Source: Bog-756 sp963699105 (GTDB lineage Bacteria > Actinomycetota > Acidimicrobiia > Acidimicrobiales > RAAP-2). From it: DNA of 64,000 bases. Position 1 is the stretch's first letter, and each line of letters starts with the position of its first letter. Under the pieces are notes generated by a model. That model ran no database searches, had not been told where the DNA came from, and was given only the letters and a program-made list of their open reading frames with translations. The position numbers were made by a program, and so were the translations under genes. The DNA is taken from positions 248,001 through 312,000 of the forward strand of contig CAVOTI010000004.1 in assembly GCA_963699105.1 (NCBI GenBank), read 5' to 3'. Of the stretch, positions 35,665-45,039 are shown piece by piece.

Positions 35665-37221
35665 CTACTCGGGAATGACCTCGGCCACTTCGTCGAGGTT
35701 GACCGTCTCGGCCTCCTCGAGCTCGGACAAGACGCCAGGGCCAGCCTCCAGGGGTCCGGGTAGGAATATGGCTGGCACCACGGCGAACGCACACACCGCG
35801 AACGACCACCAGAAGGAAGTGGCGAACGCCTGGGCCAACCGGTCGGCAATCGTGACCGGCAGGGCGCCGGCCGGCATCGATCCCAGGTTCGGGGGGTTGT
35901 GGGGAAACCGATCGGTGATGGCGTGCTGGAGTACCACCGCGAACACCGCCACGCCGATCGACCCGCCGACCTGACGGATGATGTTGGTCGAGGTGCTCGC
36001 CCGAGGTACCTGCTCGTGGGACAGGCCCCGGTAGGCAGCAGCGAAAACAGGCATCATGCCGAAACCCAGGCCGATGCCACGCACGAAGAGCGCAACGGCC
36101 AGGAATGCATAGCTGGTCGAACCCGAGACCTGGGTGTAGGCGAGCGTCCCGAGAGCCAGAACGGCCATGCCGGCAGGGACGGTCTTGCGGGTGCCGTACC
36201 TGTCAGCCATCTTGGCCGACGTCCGCATGACCAGTGCCGCACCGATGCCTTGGGGTGCCATGAGCAGCCCGGCCTTCCAGGCCGACTCGCCCCGCACGAT
36301 CTGGTAGTAGAGCGGCAGCAGGAACATGGTGCCGTAGAGGGTGGCACCCACCAAAAAGATGCAGATCGAGGCCATCGTGAAGTTGAACCGCTTGAACAGG
36401 CCCAGATCGAGCAGCGGTTCTGCGGCACGGCGCGAACGGAGGACGAACCCGACGATCAACACCACCGACACGGCCAGGCTGAGCTGGACGCTCCGGGAGG
36501 AGAATCCACCCTCGCTACCGACCTCAGAGAGTCCGTAGACCAGGAGGGACAGGCCCGGTGCCAGCAGGAGGAATCCGATTACATCGAGGCGGTGGGAACG
36601 GTCCCCGGGGGCATTGGGAAGGAAGCGGAACGACAGGAACAGCGCCACGATGCCGATCGGTACGTTGATGAAGAAGATCCAGCGCCACGAGAAGTTGGAC
36701 ACGATCAGACCGCCGAGGACGGGCCCGAGGATGGGTCCGAGGAGCGTCGGCACTCCGATCAGCGCCATGACTTTGTTCATCCGGTCGGGGCCTGCGGTAC
36801 GGGCCATCATCGTCTGCCCGACAGGCATGATCATGCCGCCTCCCAGGCCCTGGAGCACGCGGAATGCAACCAGCACGTTCGCCGACCAGGCCAGTCCGCA
36901 CAGGGCGGACCCGGTGATGAACAGTGAGAGCGAGATGATGTAGACGGGCTTCGCCCCAAATCGGTGCACGGCCCAGCCGCTCAAGGGGATCACCACGGCC
37001 AGCGCCAGTAGGTATCCCGTCGTGACCCATTGGATGGTGGTGATGTTGGTGTGGAAGTCCCGTGCGAGCGTGGCCAGGGCCACCGCAACGATGGTCGTGT
37101 CCAGGATTGCCATGATGGTGCCGAGAACCACCACGATGCTCACCTGCTTGACGTCCTTCGGGAGCCGATCGTCGGACGGGGCCGTCGTGGCGGACGGCGA
37201 AGTTCTGTCAGCTGTGCTCAT
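35665..37221 (-). CDS. DHA2-type MFS drug exporter (EmrB/QacA-like)
   Basis: A 518-residue transporter with about 14 hydrophobic helices. It has the DHA2 marks LGTIMAILDTTIVAVALATL in helix 1, GWAVHRFGAKPVY (motif A), QGLGGGMIMPVGQTM, GPILGPVLGGLIV (motif C, GPxxGP) and SWRWIFFINVPIG. Members expel cationic or amphipathic drugs using the proton gradient. The ATG at 37221 is supported by the family N-terminus. No adjacent regulator is visible. Confidence 0.92.
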   Translation of the reverse strand: MSTADRTSPSATTAPSDDRLPKDVKQVSIVVVLGTIMAILDTTIVAVALATLARDFHTNITTIQWVTTGYLLALAVVIPLSGWAVHRFGAKPVYIISLSLFITGSALCGLAWSANVLVAFRVLQGLGGGMIMPVGQTMMARTAGPDRMNKVMALIGVPTLLGPILGPVLGGLIVSNFSWRWIFFINVPIGIVALFLSFRFLPNAPGDRSHRLDVIGFLLLAPGLSLLVYGLSEVGSEGGFSSRSVQLSLAVSVVLIVGFVLRSRRAAEPLLDLGLFKRFNFTMASICIFLVGATLYGTMFLLPLYYQIVRGESAWKAGLLMAPQGIGAALVMRTSAKMADRYGTRKTVPAGMAVLALGTLAYTQVSGSTSYAFLAVALFVRGIGLGFGMMPVFAAAYRGLSHEQVPRASTSTNIIRQVGGSIGVAVFAVVLQHAITDRFPHNPPNLGSMPAGALPVTIADRLAQAFATSFWWSFAVCAFAVVPAIFLPGPLEAGPGVLSELEEAETVNLDEVAEVIPE

Positions 37222-37503
37222 CGACCCTCTCCGTACTCCCACTGTCCACCACTTGGCGGCGCCTCCGTCATCCGGACGCTACAGGATGCCGAGCGGACTG
37301 AATTTGACCTGCCGGGACCGCCGTGAGGATAGGGGAGAACCGCTGTGCGGCAGGCAAGACCTCATATCCCGCCACATTCTCTTCTTCCCGCTGATCAACG
37401 ATTCGGGGCCACAGGCTCTCGGGCTGGGCCCGATTCTGTCGTTGCCAGCCACTCGGGTCGGGATCGTCGGCGCACAGACCGGCCACAAAGGGCCTCAAAA
37501 CGG

Positions 37504-38124
37504 TCAGACACCGAGCGACGCGCCCACCAGCCGGGCAGCGAGGGCTGCGTGCCCGGTGATTTGGACCCGGGCAGCCCCTTGACGGCCGGCGCCGAACAGG
37601 ACCAGCTCGCCTGGGTCGCCGGTCAAGGTGACGGTCGGCCCGGTGCCACCTTCCTTGTTTGCTCGTCCGGGCGAGATGATCACGATGGTGGCGGGGACCT
37701 TCTTGGCCATCCCGCCGGGCCCGACGCGGGTCCAGAGGGCATCGGCCAACTCCGGCGAGATGGGGCGGGGTTCCCAGCCGTCACGGGCACGACGTACGTC
37801 CTCCACATGAATGAAGAATTCCACCGTGTTCATCGGTCCGTCGAAGGGGCGGAAAAGCGGCGGCGGCCCTCGCCGCACCCGCTCGACGAGCTTCTCCCAT
37901 GACGTGCGGTCGCGCACGGCGCGCCGCACCCTGTCCGTGTAGCCGGCCAGCGGTGGCCAGACGAGCCCGGGCCCGCTGTCAGGTCGCCGTTCACGGACAA
38001 CGAGGTGGGCGGCGAGATCGACGGTGAGCCACCCTTCGCACAACGTGGGCTCGCCGGGACCCAGCTCGGCAAAGAGGTCACAGAGGGTTTGACGTTCTCG
38101 TTGAGCGAGGATCGGTGGAGCCAC
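37504..38124 (-). CDS. TIGR03085 family (DinB-fold, mycothiol-dependent type) protein
   Basis: A protein of about 206 residues with AQRERQTLCDLFAELGPGEP, TLCEGWLTVDLAAHLVVRER (the conserved H of the DinB/maleylpyruvate-isomerase metal site), FRPFDGPMNTVEFFIHVEDV with two more histidine/acid ligands, and RRARDGWEPRP. These are the TIGR03085 signatures. The family is thought to bind metal and possibly mycothiol; the reaction is unknown. The start is uncertain: GTG 38124 fits family length, while GTG 38145 would add seven residues. Confidence 0.85.
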   Translation of the reverse strand: MAPPILAQRERQTLCDLFAELGPGEPTLCEGWLTVDLAAHLVVRERRPDSGPGLVWPPLAGYTDRVRRAVRDRTSWEKLVERVRRGPPPLFRPFDGPMNTVEFFIHVEDVRRARDGWEPRPISPELADALWTRVGPGGMAKKVPATIVIISPGRANKEGGTGPTVTLTGDPGELVLFGAGRQGAARVQITGHAALAARLVGASLGV

Positions 38125-38332
38125 GGCCTCATTGTAAATGGACACGGAGGCACGGGTGCATGGAGGCTCAACACAATCGGCCTGGCCGCCATCAGTCCGG
38201 CATCACGTCCTCAGCTCGAAGCGGGACACCGCTCTTCGGGTCCATCCAGCCGCCCCATGTGCAAACGCTCTGATGAAGATACTGGGCGGCGATGACGCTT
38301 ACCAGCCAGATGCCAGTCGCCTGAGACGGCTG

Positions 38333-38926
38333 TCATTCCCGGATGGCTGTCACCAGTCGTACCATCGCCGACCGGAGGCCATCCAGTTCCCGACCGATCA
38401 AGAGCCGGCTCGGTCCTTGGGGATCCATTGCTTCATTCGTCAGCAGATCGGCAGCACCCGCGTAGGATCGAGCAGCTCTGATCAGCATGAAGTCGATGTC
38501 TTTGACAGGGCATGCGTGGTCCGTAGACCAATCGACCAACTGTTTCGACACGGACCGAAACCGATCTCCGATTGACAGAATGGAATCCGGTCTGTGGGCG
38601 ACTGTCTGCTCGGCATCGTTCAGCGCCACCATGCACAGCTCCAGAATCGGTCCCACATCGGCAGTCCATCGCAACCGCGATCGTCGGATCCGCAGATGGG
38701 ACGATTCGGTCGGGGGCGGATGGTACGACACCTGCGCGGCAGAACGGCACTCGTGGGACAGAATCTGGCGGGTTCCATTCCCGAGCGGTTGGCACGGTCC
38801 GGCCCGGTCCAGTGAGGAGGATGATCCCGGATACGACACTGCCGGGGTCAAAAAGCGCTGGTCAGACAGCACGGGAACGCAAGAAGTGATCTCCAGCCGT
38901 GGTTCACTGTCGTTCGCCCGTTTCAT
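38333..38926 (-). CDS. Hypothetical protein (197 residues)
   Basis: No family is recognised. The C-terminal 110 residues look like a normal helical domain (GPILELCMVALNDAEQTVAH, RFRSVSKQLVDWSTDH, DIDFMLIRAARSYAGAADLL), while the N-terminal 85 residues are polar and less protein-like. The ATG at 38926 has a very good ribosome site, GAGGAGG, 8 nt upstream, the main reason for believing the start. It is encoded opposite to a P450 gene fragment. Confidence 0.5.
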   Translation of the reverse strand: MKRANDSEPRLEITSCVPVLSDQRFLTPAVSYPGSSSSLDRAGPCQPLGNGTRQILSHECRSAAQVSYHPPPTESSHLRIRRSRLRWTADVGPILELCMVALNDAEQTVAHRPDSILSIGDRFRSVSKQLVDWSTDHACPVKDIDFMLIRAARSYAGAADLLTNEAMDPQGPSRLLIGRELDGLRSAMVRLVTAIRE

Positions 38927-39066
38927 GCCGTTGGCCTCCTCATTTCGTCAACAACGGTTCTACGGATGAGGCCGGCGAATGGATTCAGGCGATGGCCGAC
39001 GGGGCAGTCCTCCCCACGCCCCTCGGGGCCACCTGTCGAAAGGCACGGGAAGCGGCAGCCCCGTCT

Positions 39067-39264
39067 GAGAAATGGGCGAACCCGCAGGACGACGTCTGGA
39101 CGATCTTGTCGACGGTACAGGTTGAGACTGAAGACGGAGAGCATACGGCGCTCAGTGAGATCGAGCTGGACATGTTCTTTCTCCTGCTCATCACTGCTGG
39201 AAGCGAGACCACACGGAATGCCGTTTCCCTAGGGCTTTTGGCGCTACTCGACCATCCCGGGGAG
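39067..39264 (+). pseudogene. Cytochrome P450 gene fragment
   Basis: A 66-codon piece of a P450: NPQDDVWTILSTVQVETEDG, EHTALSEIELDMFFLLLITA, GSETTRNAVSLGLLALLDHP, that is, the I-helix region with the AGSETT oxygen-activation motif. It is about 90 percent identical, also at DNA level, to the matching section of the complete P450 at 56271-57524 (about 56,900-57,090). No start, heme-binding loop or other P450 part is present, and the similarity ends abruptly on both sides. It directly abuts the 3' end of the TPP enzyme gene. Confidence 0.9.
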
Positions 39265-39290
39265 CCAGGGCACAGCGGGGCCACCTGAAT

Positions 39291-40861
39291 TCAAGTCAAC
39301 GACGGGATGATCGCCTCCACAACACTCGGACCCGGCGTCGTCAGGGCGGCAGCCAGCAGCGTCGGTGAAGGACTCCGCCGTTTCGGCTCGCGTGGCGTGT
39401 AGCCCCAGGCCCTTTGCCAGATGGACAAAGTCGATAGATGGGCGCCCGAGATCAAGCATGTCTCGAGCCCGGGGCCCGGGAGACTCGGCACCGACGCGGT
39501 CGAGCTCCATATTGAGCACGGCGTAGGAATGATTGTTGAGCAAGATCGTGGTCACATCAAGGCCCTGGCGTGCCATCGTCCACCACGATTGGAGTGTGTA
39601 GAGGGCGCTTCCGTCGGACTCGAGGGCAAGGACGGGTCGGCCGGGGGCGGCGATTGCAGCTCCTACTGCGACGGGCAGTCCTTGTCCGATGGCTCCACCG
39701 GTGAGGCAGAGCCAGTCGTGGGGAGGAGCTCCGGCGGTAGCCGCAGAGGCCCAGATCCCCGATGTGTTCCCTTCATCGGACACGATGGCGCCCTCGGGCA
39801 TCAGGGCACCCAGCGCCTGGCACACCGCCTGGGCGTCAAGCGGCCCCGTGGGGAGAGAAGGCGTGCCAGCTTGCTGACGAGGTGCCAGACGAGCACCAAC
39901 GTCGACCAGCGAGGCCAAGGCCGCCACGGAGGCGCGCAGATCGTCCGATGGGTCGGCTACCGGGTACACGGCACAGCCATTGGGGACCAGATCACTTGGC
40001 TTCCCGGGGTAGGCGAAGAAGGACACGGGCGATGCGGCGTCGATCAGGATCAGGTGCCGGGTTCCGTCGAGTTGCATGGCGGCAAACTCGGCGAGATATG
40101 CCAGCCGCTCCACCGGAGGACGCCCCGCACCTCGTTCCAGTCTGGCCGGAAATGTCTCGCACAAGAGCTTGGCCCCAGTGGTGGCGGCGATGTCCGCCAC
40201 CCGGCCGAGAATCGGTTCGGAGCAGGCACGACCGCCAATCAGTATGGCGGAAGGCTCTTCGGAGCGCAGAGCCGATGCGGCAATGGCCACGGCTGGTTCG
40301 TTCGGAGCGGTCCCACCCACCGATGGTCGGGACGGGTCGGGCCCGGATCGCACCACACCTCCCTCCGACCACGAGACGTCGGCCGGAACAATAAGGGTTG
40401 CCACCGAGGCGGGCGGTCCTTGGGCGGCGGCCAGGGCGTCAACTGCGTCAGAACTCAGCTCGGCCACAGTCTCGGACGAGCGGACGAACGCCGACACGTT
40501 GCGAGCGACGGTCTCGATGTCCGACTGGAGTTGCCGCGTCATACGGCCGGTGCGAAATAGCGTGGTCACCCACGATATTGACGATCGGGCTCCGTGCCCG
40601 CCGGGCGTTGTGCAGGTTGGCCAGTCCGTTGCCGAGCCCGGGCCCCAGGTGGAGGAGGGTCGCCGCCGGCCGCCCGGCCATTCGGGCATACCCGTCCGCA
40701 GCTCCCGTCGCCACACCCTCGAACAAAGCCAAGACCGCGTGCATGGCGGTCACTTCGTCCAGGGCCGCCACGAAATGCATCTCAGAGGTGCCCGGGTTCA
40801 TGAAACAAGTATCGACTCGGTGCTCCACGAGGGTGCGAATGAGCGATTCGGCTCCGTTCAT
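39291..40861 (-). pseudogene. Acetolactate synthase-like TPP-dependent enzyme, frameshifted
   Basis: Joined frames give a full-length IlvB/benzoylformate decarboxylase-type enzyme (about 520 residues): the PYR domain with MNPGTSEMHFVAALDEV and its catalytic glutamate, the central domain, and the PP domain with WLCLTGGAIGQGLPVAVGAA and ESDGSALYTLQSWW...LNNHSY that binds TPP and metal. The first break is an extra base near 40534 (after GDHAISHRPYDA), the second an extra base near 39358-39361 close to the C-terminus, where the restored frame ends TTPGPSVVEAIIPSLT. The start ATG overlaps the stop of the FAD-oxidase gene (ATGA). A decayed gene or an intact one with sequence errors. Confidence 0.82.
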
Positions 40862-42306
40862 CGGGCCGCCCCCTGGGCGATGGCGGGTTCGAAGATGGCG
40901 CCCGGGTTGAGGATCCCGTGGGGGTCGAAGGCCGATTTGATCCGGCGCATGAGCTCGAGCTTGGCGGGATCTTCCAGCTCGGTCAGGTAAGGACGTTTCA
41001 GTCTGCCAATCCCGTGCTCACCCGAAATGGCCCCGCCGAGTGACAGACCGCTGACGACGATGTCATGAACTAGCCGATGACGTACATCAGGGTCGGTCTG
41101 CCAGATAGAAAGATGGACATTGCCGTCTCCGGCGTGGCCGCACCCGATCACCAGGGACGAGGTCACCGAAGCCAGCTTGCCGACAGCATCCAGATAGGTC
41201 GGGATCGAAGCCCTGGGCACCACGACATCCACGATGTCATCAGCTCCGTTGGCCTTGGATGCCCAGAACGCCCGCTCACGAGCGGCGATCAGTTGGGACC
41301 CTGCGTGGTCAGGCAGTACGTACACCTCGAGCGCACCAAGCTCGGCGATCTGCTCTGCGAGCATCTGAACATCCTCCTCGAGTCGGTCGAGTCGGTGGTT
41401 CTCGAGGACGACGACAAGGTAGGCAAGGGCGCGCTCTTTGACACCGTCGGGGATACCGAGGTCAAGACCGGCGTTGGCCGTGATACCCGCCATCGAGACG
41501 AGATCGATGTACTCGACCAGCAGCGGCCCGACCCCGCTGGAGACTATGGGCGGCACGGCCTCGGCGATCTCTTGAACGGTTGCGAATGGAGCCAGCAGCG
41601 TGGCCTGATTCTCCACCCTAGGATGCAATCGGAGAGTGGCCCGGGTGACGAGGGCGAGGGTGCCTTCGGATCCGATGACGATTTGTGTCAGGTCATAGCC
41701 GCTTGTCGACTTCACGAACTTGCCCCCGGTGGTGATGACTTCTCCCGTGCCGAGCACCGCCTCGATGCCCAAGACATGGTGTCGGGTCACCCCGTACTTG
41801 ACCGCCCGCATGCCCCCTGCATTGGTCGCCACATTGCCGCCGATGCTGGCGGACTGCTCACCGGGGAACACCGGGTAGATCAATCCCGAGGGAAGAAGCG
41901 CAGTGTCCAGATCGGCCAGGGTGACCCCTGGTTCGACAACGGCCACGTGGTTGGCGGGGTCGATCTCGAGTACGCGGTTCATCCGTTCGAAGGAAACCAC
42001 TAAGCCGCCGTCGACAGGAACGCATGCGCCCGATAGACCGGTGCCAGACCCTCGTGCAGTGAGTGGAACCCTCTCGGATACAGCAGCCTTTACGATGGCT
42101 GCCACTTGCTCAGTCGATCCCGGGCGAACAACCGCCAAAGGGCGCACTGGAGAACCGTCAAGAGCTTCGTCGTGAGTAGCATCGGAATTGATGTCGAGAT
42201 CGCGATCAACATTCGGTGACCCGACGATGCCGACGAGAAGGTCTTCGATCAACGGAGCAGCTCTCCTATCGGGCAAACCAACGTGGCTACGCGTTGCCAC
42301 TGCCAT
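40858..42306 (-). CDS. FAD-binding oxidase, GlcD/lactate dehydrogenase (Dld) type
   Basis: A 482-residue flavoenzyme of the PCMH/VAO family. FAD-binding segments are RPLAVVRPGSTEQVAAIVKA, PLTARGSGTGLSGACVP, GLIYPVFPGEQSASIGGNVA and TNAGGMRAVKYGVTRHHVLG. The C-terminal FAD-linked oxidase domain has VIGCGHAGDGNVHLSIW and the metal-site like GAISGEHGIGRLKRPYL. It oxidises a 2-hydroxy acid such as glycolate or D-lactate. ATG 42306 is taken as start (GGGGGGAG 10 nt upstream); GTG 42312 is possible. It is coupled by a 4-bp overlap to the TPP enzyme, suggesting a two-step path acting on a hydroxy/keto acid. Confidence 0.9.
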   Translation of the reverse strand: MAVATRSHVGLPDRRAAPLIEDLLVGIVGSPNVDRDLDINSDATHDEALDGSPVRPLAVVRPGSTEQVAAIVKAAVSERVPLTARGSGTGLSGACVPVDGGLVVSFERMNRVLEIDPANHVAVVEPGVTLADLDTALLPSGLIYPVFPGEQSASIGGNVATNAGGMRAVKYGVTRHHVLGIEAVLGTGEVITTGGKFVKSTSGYDLTQIVIGSEGTLALVTRATLRLHPRVENQATLLAPFATVQEIAEAVPPIVSSGVGPLLVEYIDLVSMAGITANAGLDLGIPDGVKERALAYLVVVLENHRLDRLEEDVQMLAEQIAELGALEVYVLPDHAGSQLIAARERAFWASKANGADDIVDVVVPRASIPTYLDAVGKLASVTSSLVIGCGHAGDGNVHLSIWQTDPDVRHRLVHDIVVSGLSLGGAISGEHGIGRLKRPYLTELEDPAKLELMRRIKSAFDPHGILNPGAIFEPAIAQGAAR

Positions 42307-42466
42307 TCCCACATCGCTCCCCCCTTCAGTCGCCTCTCGGTCCTACCGTATCGCCTGGTGTCCGATGGGTCTCCCGCCTAGCGCGAAGTATTGGGACTTC
42401 ATCGCCAAGAGCCTGTAGTTCGATCCCGCTGGACCGTTCGGAACGGGCCCAAAACCCCCGGAAATC

Positions 42467-42486
42467 TCCCTCTTGACCAAGAGGGA
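42467..42486. promoter_or_regulatory. Perfect 9-bp palindrome upstream of the GlcD-like gene
   Basis: TCCCTCTTG-AC-CAAGAGGGA, about 160 bp upstream of the start of the reverse-strand oxidase. Perfect arms and a 2-bp centre suit a dimeric regulator site better than a terminator, since no T-tract follows on either strand. The cognate regulator is not in this window. Confidence 0.45.
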
Positions 42487-42557
42487 TTCAATCAGGGGCA
42501 GTCTGACTGCTGGCTCGGTCCCGCCGACTCAGCCACGATGATTTAGGCCTAGTCTGC

Positions 42558-42578
42558 CCTCAGCCGTTGGAGCTGAGG
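42558..42578. repeat. Hairpin repeat copy 4 (CCTCAGC-N7-GCTGAGG)
   Basis: The best copy, with perfect 7-bp arms and loop CGTTGGA, followed by ACGAC, shared with several other copies. Confidence 0.8.
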
Positions 42579-42655
42579 ACGACTCTGCTGTTCATCCGTG
42601 TATCGACCTAGAGCTCTGCGTACAGGCCGTCGATGAACTGAACGAACTCGTCGAA

Positions 42656-42981
42656 TTGACATACTCAGGGCGGAGAATGTGGGTGGACCCCTTGAAGCCG
42701 CCTGCCGGTCCGCCGGGGGCCGTGTGCAAAATCGCATTGAGTAGTGAACCCTCCGAACCCGGAGCTCCTGTGTCCGGGTGGCCTTCCGAGTTCCGTGACG
42801 TCATTGTGACGCGAGTTGTGGGCAGCGGCGTCGGGCAGGGCGTCGGAGGCTTCCGTTTCGAGATCGGCTTGATGGAGAATCCGCAATCTGTGTTGATGTG
42901 TCCCAGTTGCCACGAGGTGGATGTACCACGTCTCATTGTGTCTCGCAGCCCGTTCTCGTCCCTTTCACCTTCCGATGGACT
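42656..42981 (+). pseudogene. Possible coding remnant cut by the IS3 element
   Basis: A forward frame open from about 42,550 reads ELCVQAVDELNELVELTYSG, RRMWVDPLKPPAGPPGAVCK, EFRDVIVTRVVGSGVGQG and then runs into the IS3 end at 42982. The phase looks protein-like but has no credible start codon (only TTG 42656) and no family match. It may be the disrupted front of a host gene. Confidence is low. Confidence 0.3.
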
Positions 42982-43015
42982 TGATCCGGTTCGACGGACA
43001 GGTTGCTTCAGTTGA

Positions 43016-43903
43016 TTATGCCGCCTGAAGGTCGGCGTTGTGGTGGAGCAATTCGTACTGGACCGGGCTGAGGTAGCCGAGGGTCGAATGCAGCCGGCGG
43101 GTGTTGTACCAGCCCTCGATGTACTCGAAGACGGCTCGGTGGAGTCCTGACCTCGTCGGCCAGGATCTCGTGTCGATCAGCTCGCGCTTGATGGTGGCGA
43201 AGAAGGACTCGGCCACGGCGTTGTCCCAGCACTCACCCTTCCTTCCGACCGACAGCACGACGCCGTTGCTCCTTGCGAGATCGGCGGAGTCCCGACTCGT
43301 GTATTGACAGCCGCGGTCCGAGTGAAAAATGACACCCTCTTCCGGTTGCCGGTTCATGAAGGCCATAGTGAGTGCCTCCTCCACCAGTTCGGTGCGCATG
43401 TGGTCGGCCAGTGCCCAGCCGACAACCTTCCGGCTGGCCAGGTCGATGACGGTGGCCAGGTAGGCCCAGCCCTCCCAGGTAGCGATGTAGGTGATGTCCC
43501 CGACATAGCGACGGTCGATCTCCTGGCACGGTCCGAAGTGCCGCTGGATCAGGTCCTTGGCCGTCTCGGCCCCGGGGTCGGCCACCGTGGTCTTCCTCCA
43601 CCGCTTCTCGCATCGTCCCTCGAGGCCGGCCAACCGCATGAGCCTGGTCACCCGTCGTCGACCGCAGGTCACTCCGCGATACACGAGCTCCCGGTGGATC
43701 CGGGGGGATCCATAGGTGCCCTTGGACTCGGTGTGGATGGCTTGGATCTGGGTGGTCAGTTCGGCGTCGGTGACCTGGCGGACAGAAGGTTCGCCGTTGC
43801 TGCGCTGGTCGTAGGCGGAACGGGAGACCTTGAACAGATCACATGTCTTGGTGACGCTGTGACCTGCGATCTTCTCCGCCTCGATGAAGGGGTCCAGCTT
43901 CAT
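43016..43903 (-). CDS. IS3 family transposase OrfB (DDE integrase)
   Basis: A 295-residue integrase-core transposase. It has the helix-turn-helix-like N-terminus (VSRSAYDQR), the HTH_21 segment TYGSPRIHRELVYRG, and the DDE core: WAYLATVIDLASRKVVGWAL and GDITYIATWEG (first Asp), VIFHSDRGCQYTS (second Asp) and WDNAVAESFFATIKRELI (Glu), ending with YNTRRLHSTLGYLSP. The start ATG overlaps the orfA stop (ATGA). The product appears intact. Cut and strand transfer also need OrfA for end recognition. Confidence 0.93.
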   Translation of the reverse strand: MKLDPFIEAEKIAGHSVTKTCDLFKVSRSAYDQRSNGEPSVRQVTDAELTTQIQAIHTESKGTYGSPRIHRELVYRGVTCGRRRVTRLMRLAGLEGRCEKRWRKTTVADPGAETAKDLIQRHFGPCQEIDRRYVGDITYIATWEGWAYLATVIDLASRKVVGWALADHMRTELVEEALTMAFMNRQPEEGVIFHSDRGCQYTSRDSADLARSNGVVLSVGRKGECWDNAVAESFFATIKRELIDTRSWPTRSGLHRAVFEYIEGWYNTRRLHSTLGYLSPVQYELLHHNADLQAA

Positions 43904-44210
43904 CGGGTCTCCTTGGCGAAGAAAACCGTCGCACGCTTGAGGATCTCCACGTCCTCTTTGAGGGAGCGATTTTCCCGACGCAGGCGGGTGAGCTCCTCCT
44001 TCTCCTCGGTGGTGAGACCGGGGCGTTGGCCCTGGTCGATCTGGCCTTGTTTCACCCCCAGCCGCGCACGTTGGTCTCGGTCAGATCGAAGTCCTTGGCC
44101 ACCTGGCCGATGCTGCGATCGCCTCGTCGGCACAGCTCGACGATCTCAGCCTTGAACTCCGGTGTGAACGACCGACGGGGGCGGGGCTTCTTCCTCTCCA
44201 TGGTCTCCAT
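43900..44210 (-). pseudogene. IS3 OrfA (transposase DNA-binding subunit), frameshifted
   Basis: The N-terminal frame starting at ATG 44210 (or 44201) reads KKPRPRRSFTPEFKAEIVEL, CRRGDRSIGQVAKDFDLTET as a helix-turn-helix, then breaks at a run of five G (44055-44059); the next frame continues VKQGQIDQGQRPGLTTEEKE, ELTRLRRENRSLKEDVEILK as the leucine-zipper-like coiled coil. One extra base in the G run accounts for it. Either a decayed subunit, a sequence error, or a slippery site. Confidence 0.82.
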
Positions 44211-44268
44211 TTTGGACATCCTTTCCGGGGCTCTGCCCCTTATGGTGGATGTCCGTCAAACCGGAGGA

Positions 44269-44772
44269 AGCCCACGATGTGAATTTGAGGCGTCGGATGT
44301 GCAGGCATCAATGGTCGGAGTTGCCATCTGAACGACGGGCGTCCTAAGCGGTTATCCCAGGAGTCGACCCAATCCAGTCAAGCAAAGAGCTGACTTGCCG
44401 ATACCAATGCCATGTCCACGCCACGAGAGCCTGTTTCGGTTGGACCCCTGACGGCAGACGAACTCCGCTCCAGGTATCGATGCACGATGTGCCACAAGGC
44501 ATGTTTTATTCCGTGCAGGTTGTCGACCTCTGTGTTCCATGAGATGGAAGAAGGAACATACGACGGACCACTTCCAGCCGAAAGCGTCGATTGGACATCG
44601 TCTGGATGTTAGCCAGCGGCCATGAGAGGACCGTCGTGCGTCTAGGGCGATTCCTCAGTGAGCAACAAAGACTCAGCGGGGATCGTTCGATGGCGTGGAC
44701 TGCGGGACACTCCCTTGCCGATCTCCGACGGCACTCCGACCTGCGCATTGAAAATGCGAGACCTGGACCAGC
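44269..44772. other. 500-bp region between IS3 and a small reverse operon
   Basis: No firm gene. A forward frame at 44412-44612 would encode 66 residues with two CxxC-like cysteine pairs (RCTMCHKACFIPC) but has no ribosome site. Nothing else was recognised. Confidence 0.35.
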
Positions 44773-45039
44773 TCAAATCAGGATGCCGTCGTTATCGACA
44801 CGCTCATCCCAGTGGTCGATGGGAACCATGTAGCCGATCGAGACACCCTGGCTCGGCGGATGTCGCACCCATTCGAGAGGTGGGTTCAACCGAATCTGAA
44901 ACTCTCTTACCAGGACATAGACCCGGTCATCGCCAGACTTCCGCCAGATGTCGAGACTGAGTCGTCTTTTCCCCTGGAAGACTCGTGATCCAGCTGCACT
45001 CAGAAAGGGACCGACGTTCGCGCTCGAATCCTTATTCAC
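44773..45039 (-). CDS. Small uncharacterised protein (88 residues), coupled to a zinc-ribbon gene
   Basis: The product begins with a GTG that overlaps the stop of the upstream gene (GTGA). It reads RVFQGKRRLSLDIWRKSGDD, RVYVLVREFQIRLNPPLEWV and GYMVPIDHWDERVDND, a normal-looking beta-rich protein with no family I recognise. The frame stays open upstream to 45108, but the overlap favours the shorter start. Confidence 0.45.
   Translation of the reverse strand: MNKDSSANVGPFLSAAGSRVFQGKRRLSLDIWRKSGDDRVYVLVREFQIRLNPPLEWVRHPPSQGVSIGYMVPIDHWDERVDNDGILI

Larger units (their letters stand above)
42982..44268 (-). mobile_element. IS3 family insertion sequence
   Basis: A 1.29-kb element with orfA and orfB on the reverse strand. 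Imperfect inverted ends are seen: TGATCCGGTTCGACGGACA at 42982-43000 and the reverse complement of TCCTCCGGTTTGACGGACA at 44250-44268 (16 of 19 matching). No target-site duplication is evident. OrfA carries a frameshift, so the element may be inactive. Confidence 0.85.

Noticed and set aside
39421..42003. Forward frames opposite the TPP enzyme and GlcD-like genes
   Set aside because: Shadows of the reverse genes, which have full family motifs.
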